Source of the DNA: Deinococcus marmoris
Lineage (GTDB): Bacteria > Deinococcota > Deinococci > Deinococcales > Deinococcaceae
DNA: 7,106 nucleotides
Assembly (NCBI RefSeq): GCF_001949125.1
Contig: NZ_MSTI01000059.1
Location: forward strand, 1-7,106
Direction: 5' to 3'
A program made the position numbers and the translations under genes. The notes under the pieces are model-generated. The model saw only the letters and a list, made by a program, of their open reading frames with translations. It was not told the origin of the DNA and did no database searches. The stretch's first letter is position 1. Each line of letters begins with the position of its first letter. Below are positions 1 through 6,103 of this stretch, in pieces.

Positions 1-138
1 AACGAAGGCGACGAAGTGGAATTCGAAGTCGAAGCTGGTCAGGGCAACAAAGGCCCCCAGGCCAAGAACATCGTGGTCACGAAGGCTGGACCTGCACCTG
101 CGTTCAACGACCGCCCTCGCCGCGACGACCGCTGGTAA
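1..138 (+). CDS. Cold-shock protein, C-terminal part (5' end outside window)
   Basis: The reading frame is open from base 1 and ends at TAA 136-138, giving the last 45 residues. It begins [20 protein letters not shown] and continues AKNIVVTK, which matches the last beta strands of the bacterial CspA OB fold: the 'G..V.F.V..G.KGPQA.NV' signature. Members of the family bind single-stranded RNA and DNA and melt RNA structure in the cytoplasm. After the fold there is a short tail ([17 protein letters not shown]) rich in Arg and Asp, a little longer than in E. coli CspA. The RNA-binding RNP motifs lie upstream of the window and cannot be checked. A strong terminator follows the stop by about 20 bases, so this is the last gene of its transcript. 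The paralogue cannot be assigned. Confidence 0.93.
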   Translation, partial: NEGDEVEFEVEAGQGNKGPQAKNIVVTKAGPAPAFNDRPRRDDRW

Positions 139-160
139 TCGAACCAAACTTTCAAATTGG

Positions 161-192
161 AGAAGGGAGCCTACAAAGGCTCCCTTCTTTTT
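161..192 (+). terminator. Intrinsic terminator of the cold-shock gene
   Basis: A perfect 11-bp stem (161-171 AGAAGGGAGCC with 178-188 GGCTCCCTTCT) and a 6-base loop (TACAAA) are followed by a T run at 188-192. It sits 22 bases after the cold-shock stop codon. It has the standard form of a rho-independent terminator on the + strand. Confidence 0.92.
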
Positions 193-222
193 GGCGGATT
201 CGGCTTATTGATCACCATATAA

Positions 223-488
223 TCAATGGTTCGGACAGTTTTCAGCAGGTACGCTGCCAGCAGAACGGTGTTCTTCAACCGTTGCCCGAATTAAACTCAA
301 TCCGACACCGACACCTGGATTGATATTATTTATTTGCCCTGCCAGACAGCCCTGTTGACCAATCGGAGACACATCACCTGAATACAGAGCATTCTGTGTC
401 CAGCAGAGCCTTGGACGTCTCGCGACACCCCACTTTTTCTCCTCTCCATCCAGCACGCGACGCCACCCAAAACTGTCCGAACCATTGA
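223..488. mobile_element. Non-coding MITE-like element with perfect 20-bp terminal inverted repeats
   Basis: The ends are exact inverted copies: 223-242 is TCAATGGTTCGGACAGTTTT and 469-488 is its reverse complement. The trinucleotide TAA flanks both sides (220-222 and 489-491), which fits a 3-bp target-site duplication. The 266-bp interior has no transposase-like reading frame, and the open frames there look random. It is also less GC-rich than the flanking genes. A short inverted-repeat element with a small duplication and no transposase is the definition of a MITE, moved in trans by a related insertion sequence. The TNA-type 3-bp target is known from some IS5-family subgroups, so a link to that family is possible but is inference. 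It may instead be an internally deleted IS copy. Confidence 0.75.
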
Positions 489-491
489 TAA

Positions 492-663
492 TACGGATTC
501 CGTTTGTAACGCCGCAGGAATCGGGACAGCGCCGATCCCTCCACTCCACACCCGGAACTCGTTTTTCTCCTGCTCGCTATCGTCGCGAACAGACGCCCAT
601 GAGGACGCTGCTCGCTCCGCTCGGATTACGGGTATTTTCAACACCCTCTAATCGGAGTCCGTG
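492..663 (+). mobile_element. Repeat element, copy 1 (172 bp, imperfect terminal inverted repeats)
   Basis: The element begins TACGGATTCCG and ends CGGAGTCCGTG, imperfect inverted ends that match at 9 of 11 positions. TAA precedes it (489-491, shared with the neighbouring element) and follows it (664-666). Positions 532-662 match the reverse complement of 6951-7081 without gaps, with 7 differences in 131 bases (about 95% identity), so this is a dispersed family. Near its right end it can fold a hairpin around GGGTATTTTCAACACCC (632-648), with one mismatch in this copy. An open frame crosses the element, but the peptide is conserved in the other copy only because the DNA is, so I do not call a gene. 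Small palindromic intergenic repeats of this kind are known in Deinococcus. The assignment to a named family is not possible here. Confidence 0.75.
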
Positions 664-666
664 TAA

Positions 667-885
667 GATGTTGCAATTTCAGAGAATCGGAGCCACCATC
701 GGCGCGACACGATCTTCCGTGAAGATCGTCACCGACTGCGACAAGAAGCGCAAGGATTGGCTGTCCTGCACGGCATACTGTTGACCCTTTTGCACGCGCG
801 AACACGACACCTCACCGATCTGGTCAGACGCCTACGGCATGATCCTCTGGCCGCGCTGAACATCTTGGGAATTGGACCTGGTTGA
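667..885 (+). pseudogene. ISAs1-type (H-repeat-like) DDE transposase, C-terminal remnant
   Basis: The frame is open for 72 codons between TAA (664-666) and TGA (883-885) but has no plausible start. The peptide contains SENRSHHRRDTIFRED, then LAVLHGILLTLL, then LRHDPLAALNILGI. This follows the C-terminal signature of ISAs1/H-repeat transposases, IEN.LH..RDV.F.ED, then LA.LR....LL and a final P..AL.LLGI block. The Glu of the 'IEN' segment is the third acidic residue of the DDE site in the family, as I recall it. The first roughly 300 residues of a normal transposase are missing, and the upstream boundary coincides with the end of the repeat element at 663, so the 5' part was deleted or displaced. 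The protein is non-functional. The family assignment is from remembered motif spacing, not from a search. Confidence 0.72.
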
Positions 886-908
886 GATAAAAGCCTGCAA
901 GTTCGGCC

Positions 909-3900
909 CTATGATTGACTTACTTCCACCGGTGCCTGCACGTGCCCCGAGCGTTCCAGTTTGCCCCAGCCGCGCTGCTGGCCCTGGGTGGCCGCCAGTA
1001 CGGCGCGGATCGCCACGTAGGACATGATCTGGCGGTAGATGAAGCGTTGTGGAATCAGCAGAGGCAGCAGGCGGCGGTCCTCATCCCGTTCCATCCAGAA
1101 GGCCAGGGCCGCCGCCGCCAGATCAATCAGGATAAACAGGCCGGTGAAGATCAGCGGGCCGCTGGCAACGAAGCCGGTGGACGGGTGCGACTGCCATTGA
1201 AACAGCCCCCACAGCAGCGACAGCACGAAGGTCAGGTCCAGCAGCGCGCCCAGCAGCGGAAAGATCACCTGGAACAACGCCACGTTGGGCAGCGTAAAAA
1301 AGCGCAGGCCGTACGCCTTGCTCCCAAAGGCCCCCTGCTGCTTCCAGACTGCCTGAAGGGTACCGAACATCCAGCGGTCGCGCTGCTTGATCAGCGCGGC
1401 CAGGGTCTCGGGGGCCTCGGTCTGGGCCAGCGCCCGCTGTTCGTAGGTCACGCGGTAGCCCGCCCGCAGCGCCCGCATGGTCAGGTCCGCGTCCTCGGCA
1501 AGGGTGTCGTGGTCAAAGCCTCCAAGTTCCAGCACCACCGCGCGCCGCCACGCCCCGATAGCCCCCGGCACCACGCTGATGGCGTTCATCTGCGCCAGCG
1601 CCCGGCGCTCCACGTTCTGCGCGGTGATGTACTCCAGCGCCTGCCAGCGCGTCAGCAGGTTCACGCGGTTGCCCACCTTGGCGTTGCCGGCCACCGCCGC
1701 CACACGGGGATCGTGGAAATGCCCGGCCAGCAGGCGCGCGGCCTCGGGGTTGATCTGGGTGTCGGCATCCAGAATCAGGACCAGTTCGGTGTCCAGTTCC
1801 TTCATGGCCTCGTTCATGGCGCGGGCCTTGCCGCCGTTGACCAGCCGCTGCAACGACACACGCGGGTGATTGCCGAAAGCGGCCTGAATAATGTCGGCGG
1901 TGCCGTCGGTGCTGCCGTCGTCCACCACATGCACGCGCAGGCCCGGCAGATCCGAGGCCAGCAGGGACGCCACGGTGGCCTCAATGACCTTGGCCTCGTT
2001 GAAGGCTGGAACGATGACGCCCATGCTGAGCAGGTCGGCCACGGCGATGTCGGGCGCAGTTCGGCGGCGAGAGATGAATTCTTTGAGCGCTAGGCCCATC
2101 AGTAGCGCCAGTCGGGCCAGGCCCAGCGCCAGCCCGATCTTGAAGACCACGCCCAGCGCGGCCCCCAGCCAGCCCAGCGCAGCAAAGTTCAGGCCGGTCA
2201 CCCAGGCCACCACGCTGCCGCTTCCGACTGCGGACGGGTTGGCCTCGTCGCGCGTCAGGCCCGCGACGGCGGAGGCGGTCTGAAACTTGTAGCCCCCGGC
2301 CCTGAGCTTCTGAATGATGATCGGCAGGGCCGCCACGGTCTGCTCGCGGTTGCCGCCCGCGTCGTGCAGCAGAATGACCTGGCCCCGGCCCTCGTGGATC
2401 TGATCCATCACGCGCGCCACGATCACGCCCGTGCCAGGGGTTTTCCAGTCGTCGGGGTCAATGTTCATGTTGCTGACGTAATAGCCCAGCCGGGTGGCCG
2501 CCTCCACCACGTTGGCCTGCATGGGGGTGGTCGGCTCGGCGTCCTCGGCGTAGGGCGGGCGGAACAGCCGGGTGCTGTGGCCGGTGGCGTTTTCAATCAG
2601 GCGCTGGGTGATGTTCATTTCCAGCTCAAAGTGCTTGGGCGAGATCTGGCTGGTGTTGGGGTGCGAGAAGCTGTGACTGCCGATCTCGTGGCCCCCGTCC
2701 ACCATGCGCCGCAACAGGGCCGGGTGGGCCAGTGCCTGCGTTCCGATCACAAAAAAGGTGCCGGGAACGCCCTCCCGCTCCAGAATATCCAGCATCTGCG
2801 CGGTGTACACGGCGTCCGGGCCGTCGTCAAAAGTCAGGGCCACGGCATTCTTCTCGCCCTCGCCCCAGCGTTCAATGATGTACGGCGTGGCGAAGGTTTT
2901 GGTCACGTCGTCCACGAGCAGGCCACGGGTATCGGCAGTGGTGCCGAAGGACACCAGACGTTCCCCGGACTGCGAGACCTGCTGAACTTTCAGCATCTCT
3001 CCCCCTCCCACGTAGTCCACCTGCCGGTCGGTACCGAAGGTGGACAGGCTACTCAGCACATCCTCGCCGCTCTGGTGCAGGGCGGGCCACACGCCGGGGT
3101 CCTCGCTGCCCAGCCGCCACAGCGCCACCTGTTCAATCCCCAGCGTGCGGGCCAGTTGCGCCTGGTTGTACAGACTCACGCCGTCCAGATACCACACGGT
3201 GTGCTGCGCCTCTCCCTCTTTTTCGGGAGAATAGGTGAAGGTGGGATTGAGGGTCTGGCGGTCCAGGTACGGCTGCACCCCGGACGTGCGGGCCTGCTCC
3301 AGCGCCTCCTGAAACGACACGGTGACGCCCTGGCCGGGTCCGGCCCAGTCGTAGCCGTAGCCCCCCAACGCCAGGGTCAGTTTCTCGGCAGGCACTTCCT
3401 TCAGGCGCTGGCGCAGGTGCTTCTCTATCCAACCCTGACTGGCCACCGCTCCCGGTTTGCTGCTGCCCTCATGCTCGTCGTAGGCCATCAGCACCAGCGA
3501 ATCGGCATGTTTGGCGAGCTTGGCGTAGGGGAAATCGCCGTTGTTCATCGGGGCGTCGATGGTCAGCTTCTTGCCATCGGCGTGCAGCGACTCGGACAGC
3601 TTCTGGACGAACAGCAAGTAGCCCGGCACCGCTTCGGGGGCCACTTCCTCGAAATCCAGGTTGAGACCCGCGAAATTGTGTTCGCGCACCTCGGCCAGCA
3701 GGGTGTCCTGCAACGCCACGCGCTTCCCAGCGTGGGTCATCACCCCGGTCAGCGCCTCCGAATCCCACGCCTGGGTCCTGGGGTTGTAGTTGTTGATCAG
3801 CGGCATCACGGCCAGCCCCAACTTGGCGGTGCGCGCCTCGGTCAGCATGGCGAGGTTGGATGTGGGTTCTTCCAGCAGTAGCCCACCGTCCACGTCCAGA

Positions 3901-4274
3901 TGCCACCACTCCGAGACCAGCACATCAATCTGGTTGATGTTGCGGCGCAGCGAGTCGCGGCTGCGGTGGTCCCACGCCACGTAAAAGGCCGTGGCTTCCA
4001 GCGGTGTCACCGAGGCTGCCACCCCCGGTTCGCCCACTGCCGAGTACAGCAGCCCCGGCCCCTGGCCGCCCGGCTTCAGGTTGGCCGTCTCGGTGGGCGT
4101 GTCTGCCACCAGCGATTCCAGCAGTTCGGGGATGCTGTCGCCGGTCCACAGCGCCCACACACTCAGCCCCCCACCTACCAGCAGTGCCGCCACCAGCAGA
4201 CCCCCCAGCACGTTGACGCGGCGGCGGCGCTTGCCGGTGGGATCGAAGAATACGGGCGGCTGCGGTCTAGACAT
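909..4274 (-). CDS. Trifunctional envelope polysaccharide protein: GH18-like hydrolase, NodB deacetylase, processive GT2 glycosyltransferase
   Basis: The protein has 1121 residues. After a basic stretch (RRRR at 16-19) comes a membrane anchor at about 21-43. A GH18-like domain at about 95-410 carries AGLNLDFEE at 202-210 with presumed acid Glu209, and MAYDEH at 263-268, resembling the YaaH/SleL subgroup. A NodB/CE4 domain at about 475-665 has TFDDGP (Asp483, Asp484), HSFSH (His534, His538), RPPY at 572-575 and LLHD ending at Asp638. A hydrophobic region at 688-735 leads back to the cytoplasm. The GT2 domain at about 750-970 has VDDGSTDGT (Asp785, Asp786), DAD at 836-838, AED at 926-928 and QRDRW at 964-968, the (Q/R)xxRW motif of processive synthases. 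Further membrane segments lie at about 992-1025, 1038-1060 and 1072-1096. The predicted topology puts both hydrolytic domains outside and the synthase inside. The likely job is making and modifying a beta-linked N-acetylhexosamine polymer, an inference from PgaB/PgaC-type logic. ATG at 4272-4274 lacks a Shine-Dalgarno sequence. No partner exopolysaccharide genes lie nearby. Confidence 0.93.
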   Translation of the reverse strand: MSRPQPPVFFDPTGKRRRRVNVLGGLLVAALLVGGGLSVWALWTGDSIPELLESLVADTPTETANLKPGGQGPGLLYSAVGEPGVAASVTPLEATAFYVAWDHRSRDSLRRNINQIDVLVSEWWHLDVDGGLLLEEPTSNLAMLTEARTAKLGLAVMPLINNYNPRTQAWDSEALTGVMTHAGKRVALQDTLLAEVREHNFAGLNLDFEEVAPEAVPGYLLFVQKLSESLHADGKKLTIDAPMNNGDFPYAKLAKHADSLVLMAYDEHEGSSKPGAVASQGWIEKHLRQRLKEVPAEKLTLALGGYGYDWAGPGQGVTVSFQEALEQARTSGVQPYLDRQTLNPTFTYSPEKEGEAQHTVWYLDGVSLYNQAQLARTLGIEQVALWRLGSEDPGVWPALHQSGEDVLSSLSTFGTDRQVDYVGGGEMLKVQQVSQSGERLVSFGTTADTRGLLVDDVTKTFATPYIIERWGEGEKNAVALTFDDGPDAVYTAQMLDILEREGVPGTFFVIGTQALAHPALLRRMVDGGHEIGSHSFSHPNTSQISPKHFELEMNITQRLIENATGHSTRLFRPPYAEDAEPTTPMQANVVEAATRLGYYVSNMNIDPDDWKTPGTGVIVARVMDQIHEGRGQVILLHDAGGNREQTVAALPIIIQKLRAGGYKFQTASAVAGLTRDEANPSAVGSGSVVAWVTGLNFAALGWLGAALGVVFKIGLALGLARLALLMGLALKEFISRRRTAPDIAVADLLSMGVIVPAFNEAKVIEATVASLLASDLPGLRVHVVDDGSTDGTADIIQAAFGNHPRVSLQRLVNGGKARAMNEAMKELDTELVLILDADTQINPEAARLLAGHFHDPRVAAVAGNAKVGNRVNLLTRWQALEYITAQNVERRALAQMNAISVVPGAIGAWRRAVVLELGGFDHDTLAEDADLTMRALRAGYRVTYEQRALAQTEAPETLAALIKQRDRWMFGTLQAVWKQQGAFGSKAYGLRFFTLPNVALFQVIFPLLGALLDLTFVLSLLWGLFQWQSHPSTGFVASGPLIFTGLFILIDLAAAALAFWMERDEDRRLLPLLIPQRFIYRQIMSYVAIRAVLAATQGQQRGWGKLERSGHVQAPVEVSQS

Positions 4275-4370
4275 CAGACAACCGTATGCTCTGAATCTGA
4301 TGACAGGCTGATTTTGATACTGTTTTTTAAAGGGTGAGATTTAGACGGTATTTATGCTGCGATTGAAAGT
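4275..4370 (-). promoter_or_regulatory. AT-rich upstream region, probable promoter of the polysaccharide gene
   Basis: This stretch is clearly richer in A and T than the genes on either side, including a T6 run at 4322-4327, as expected for promoter DNA in a high-GC genome. On the - strand TACGGT (TANNNT form) lies 6 bases before the ATG, which would give a leaderless transcript, and no Shine-Dalgarno sequence is present. I find no convincing -35 box, so the exact promoter is uncertain. The rest of the gap, 4371-4494, shows no gene, terminator or clear repeat. Confidence 0.35.
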
Positions 4371-4494
4371 CGTTACCCTCCTCTGACCGCAGGTGCCGGG
4401 CGCGTGCAGCGGGAGCGGCCCCACTCAAGAAATTTATCCCTGCGACGTGGTGTGGTTTGAGGGTGACCCGGTTTTGCGCAGATGGAGATAAGCC

Positions 4495-5226
4495 TCAAGA
4501 GGCCGCCTGCACCACGCCGCCTGCCCGCGCCCGCTCGTCCAGCAGGGCGCGCTGGGCCGTGCGGCAGCCTTCCAGGAGCCGGAAGACCAGCGCGGTCACG
4601 CCCCCCGTCAGCAGGGTCCACAGCGCCGCGCCGGCCCACGGCCACGCACTCCATGGCACCGGGCGGGAGATTCGGATGGGGATCACCTGGAGGGTGGTGC
4701 CCAGGACCTTCGCCACCCACAGCGTCGTGGAAGCCGCCCAGGTTTCTGGCATGTGGACCACGATCACCTGTTCAGACTCAGGCCGGAATAGCGTGTAGCT
4801 CAGCGGCGCAGCCCCCTCGTCCAGCGCCCCCGTCAGCCGCCGGGCGTCCACCCACACCCGCACGTTGTTCCGGGACAGGGCGTAGAGCGGTCCGCCCCCT
4901 CCCGCCAGCGCACAGTGGGCCTCGCAGAAAGCGAAACGGCCAGGAGCGGTGGCCGCTCGGCAGGCCTTCCCAACGCCCGACAGCCGCGCGCTGAACAGCG
5001 TTCTACAGCCACCACCTGCGGGTAGGGACAGAGCAGTGTATCCAGCTAGGTTCCTAACGCGGCAGCGCCCATTCCTTGCCGCTCCAGGGCATCGACGGCA
5101 TTCAGGACGGCTTCTTGCTGTTCCATGCGCTGCGACAGGACGCGGTGCAGGACGCGCGCGTCGGTGCCGAATGTTTCGGTCAAATGGTTGCCCGTGGAGA
5201 AGAACAAGACTGCCTGGAGCATTCAC
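4495..5226 (-). CDS. Hypothetical membrane protein, start uncertain, N-terminal part doubtful
   Basis: I do not recognise this protein. The C-terminal 130 residues look truly coded: third positions are strongly GC-rich, and the segment is ordered, with PLYALSRNNVRVWVDARRL, SYTLFRPESEQVIVVHMPE, then a hydrophobic stretch around AWPWAGAALWTLLTGGVTAL and an Arg-rich cytoplasmic-looking tail (RTAQRALLDERARAG). This suggests an extracytoplasmic domain anchored by a C-terminal membrane helix. The only standard start in the long open frame is GTG at 5226, but residues 1-75 or so (many Arg, Pro and Cys) look like out-of-frame reading. A better frame occupies 5046-5222 on the same strand. The real gene therefore probably starts after 5046, perhaps with an unusual codon such as CTG, or lost its N-terminus to a frameshift. 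It has the same orientation as the polysaccharide gene downstream (220-base gap), but no co-function can be shown. Confidence 0.45.
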   Translation of the reverse strand: MNAPGSLVLLHGQPFDRNIRHRRARPAPRPVAAHGTARSRPECRRCPGAARNGRCRVRNLAGYTALSLPAGGGCRTLFSARLSGVGKACRAATAPGRFAFCEAHCALAGGGGPLYALSRNNVRVWVDARRLTGALDEGAAPLSYTLFRPESEQVIVVHMPETWAASTTLWVAKVLGTTLQVIPIRISRPVPWSAWPWAGAALWTLLTGGVTALVFRLLEGCRTAQRALLDERARAGGVVQAAS

Positions 5227-5270
5227 TGCACGCCGCGTAAGCGTAGGTTGGCTGCCGCTTTTGAGGTCAT
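5046..5270 (-). pseudogene. Small helical ORF split by an in-frame TGA
   Basis: From ATG at 5268-5270 a frame reads MTSKAAANLRLRGVQ and stops at TGA 5223-5225. ATG at 5220-5222 follows at once in the same frame and reads 58 residues to TAG (5046-5048), including TETFGTDARVLHRVLSQRME and AVLNAVDALERQGM. The second part is rich in Leu, Gln, Glu and Arg in a helical or coiled-coil-like pattern, and about three quarters of its third positions are G or C, so it looks coded. The two parts could be one gene with a nonsense mutation or, less likely, two short ORFs. No Shine-Dalgarno sequence precedes either ATG. I recognise no family. It overlaps the doubtful N-terminal part of the 4495-5226 frame, and both cannot be real. 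Confidence 0.35.
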
Positions 5271-5316
5271 CTCCAGCAGCCCAGGAGAGGGCCGGGGGTC
5301 CAGCGGATGTGGCGGA

Positions 5317-5453
5317 CGCGGCCTTGAGGGCCGGGGAAACCGTCTCGCGGCTGATCCCGGAGTCTCTGGCGAGACTGGCGCTGGACTCGCCCTGTTCTCA
5401 AGCTGTCGGACCACGGAGTCCTCCCCACGCCTCTGGTTGAGAGCTGCCCTCAA
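5317..5453 (-). pseudogene. Frameshifted helix-turn-helix-like fragment
   Basis: Just after the MerR gene, one frame (TTG at 5451-5453, overlapping the MerR stop as TTGA) reads NQRRGEDSVVRQLE. A second frame from 5397 then reads QGESSASLARDSGISRETVS and PALKAA. Joined, they resemble the 'L..GES.A.LAR..GISR.TV.R.L' helix-turn-helix seen at the C-terminus of serine recombinases and in some transposases. The join would need removal of two bases within the GAGA at the junction, and a Pro sits where Arg is usual, so the copy seems decayed. No catalytic domain is left. The assignment is a pattern match by eye and could be chance in GC-rich DNA. Confidence 0.3.
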
Positions 5454-5455
5454 CC
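5435..5455 (-). repeat. Short hairpin at the end of the MerR gene
   Basis: GGTTGAG (5435-5441) and CTCAACC (5449-5455) form a 7-bp perfect stem with a 7-base loop over the MerR stop codon. There is no T run after it on the - strand, so it is at best a weak terminator or a chance palindrome. Confidence 0.3.
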
Positions 5456-6073
5456 TCCGAACTGCTTCATGGCCGCGTTCACCTGAGCCGCCATGTGCAG
5501 CGTGACCAGCAGTTGATTACTCAGGTAGGTCCCGATCACCACATCATGAACAAGAAGGGCGCGGCTGCCCCCCGTCCGGGTCAGACCGAGTTCCACCTGC
5601 GTGACCTGCTGGGCTGCGGCGAGCCAGGGGGCCAGTCCACCCGGATCAGTGGGAGCCTGGCCCGCATTCAGAACGCCGAGCAGATGCGCGAGTTGCCCAA
5701 AGACAGGCGAGCGTTCCGGCACCGTCCAGTCCAACCCGGTTAGCAGTTGTGTGGCAAGTTCCCGTTCCTGATCCGTGATCTCGCGGGAGGCCAGCACCGA
5801 AGAATGGGCCATCGCCACCAGTTGCGGGATGGGGACGGTGTCGTCGTCTGCGGCGGCCATCAGCCGCTTGACCGTGGCAATCGGGAGCTGAGCCGTATCA
5901 CGCAGATTGCGAATGATTTCCAGGCGTTCGACATGGCCCGCGTCGTAGTCGGCGTCGCGCGGCCCCACGGCCTGCCCCGCAGGCAGCATTCCTTCGCGAA
6001 GGTAGTACTTGACGCTGGCGGTGCTGACCCCGCTGGTTCTGGAGAGTTCGGACATCTTCATGGCTGTTGACAT
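5450..6073 (-). CDS. MerR-family transcriptional regulator
   Basis: The 207-residue protein starts with a typical MerR winged helix: MSELSRTSGVSTASVKYYLR (7-26) with the recognition helix and REGMLP turn, then DADYDAGHVERLEIIRNLRD (40-59) and an IATVKRLM helix (65-72). These features are diagnostic. The region after residue 75 is mostly helical and hydrophobic and has no cysteine anywhere, so metal sensing by Cys, as in MerR, CueR or SoxR, is unlikely. The ligand is unknown and is perhaps an organic compound or envelope stress signal. ATG at 6071-6073 is used here, but Met5 or Met7 could also start the protein, as no Shine-Dalgarno sequence decides. The gene diverges from the CPBP protease gene with a 30-base gap filled by a palindrome, the usual layout for a regulator acting on itself and its neighbour. 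The stop overlaps a small hairpin. Confidence 0.92.
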   Translation of the reverse strand: MSTAMKMSELSRTSGVSTASVKYYLREGMLPAGQAVGPRDADYDAGHVERLEIIRNLRDTAQLPIATVKRLMAAADDDTVPIPQLVAMAHSSVLASREITDQERELATQLLTGLDWTVPERSPVFGQLAHLLGVLNAGQAPTDPGGLAPWLAAAQQVTQVELGLTRTGGSRALLVHDVVIGTYLSNQLLVTLHMAAQVNAAMKQFGG

Positions 6074-6096
6074 TCTGCATTAGATAGTACTACTAT
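6067..6096 (+). promoter_or_regulatory. Promoter of the CPBP protease gene
   Basis: A consensus -35 box TTGACA (6067-6072) is followed after 18 bases by TACTAT (6091-6096), close to the -10 consensus. The -10 ends 7 bases before the ATG at 6104, so transcription should begin at or next to the start codon, giving a leaderless mRNA. This agrees with the lack of a Shine-Dalgarno sequence. The -35 box overlaps the annotated first codon of the divergent MerR gene. The longer than optimal spacer is in keeping with MerR-controlled promoters, although theirs are usually 19-20 bases. Confidence 0.7.
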
Positions 6097-6099
6097 CTA
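6081..6099. promoter_or_regulatory. 19-bp palindromic operator between MerR and CPBP genes
   Basis: TAGATAGTACTACTATCTA is a perfect inverted repeat with 9-bp arms about the C at 6090. It fills most of the 30-base gap between the divergent genes. Each arm supplies a TACTAT hexamer: on the + strand at 6091-6096 in front of the protease gene, and on the - strand at 6089-6084, 10 bases before the MerR ATG. No good -35 box is seen for the - strand copy. A MerR dimer bound here would cover both -10 boxes, so repression of both genes is the simplest reading. MerR binding itself is inferred from position and symmetry. Confidence 0.78.
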
Positions 6100-6103
6100 C
6101 CGT

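Noticed and set aside
220..491. IS630/Tc1-type TA duplication for the 266-bp element
   Set aside because: The bases next to the inverted ends do not give a TA on both sides. TAA on both sides fits better.
330..644. - strand frames across the two repeat elements (to 549 and 644)
   Set aside because: They run through element ends and junctions with random-looking composition, so they are not genes.
915..2093. Long + strand frame of 392 codons opposite the polysaccharide gene
   Set aside because: It is antisense to the GT2 domain, which has full motif support. The peptide is rich in His, Gln, Arg and Gly, a typical shadow of high-GC coding DNA.
2364..3881. + strand frame of 505 codons
   Set aside because: It is a shadow of the NodB and GH18 domains on the other strand, with low-complexity composition and no motifs.
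4371..4494. Terminator or small RNA between the hypothetical membrane protein and the polysaccharide gene
   Set aside because: No stem with a T run or other convincing fold was seen in this stretch.
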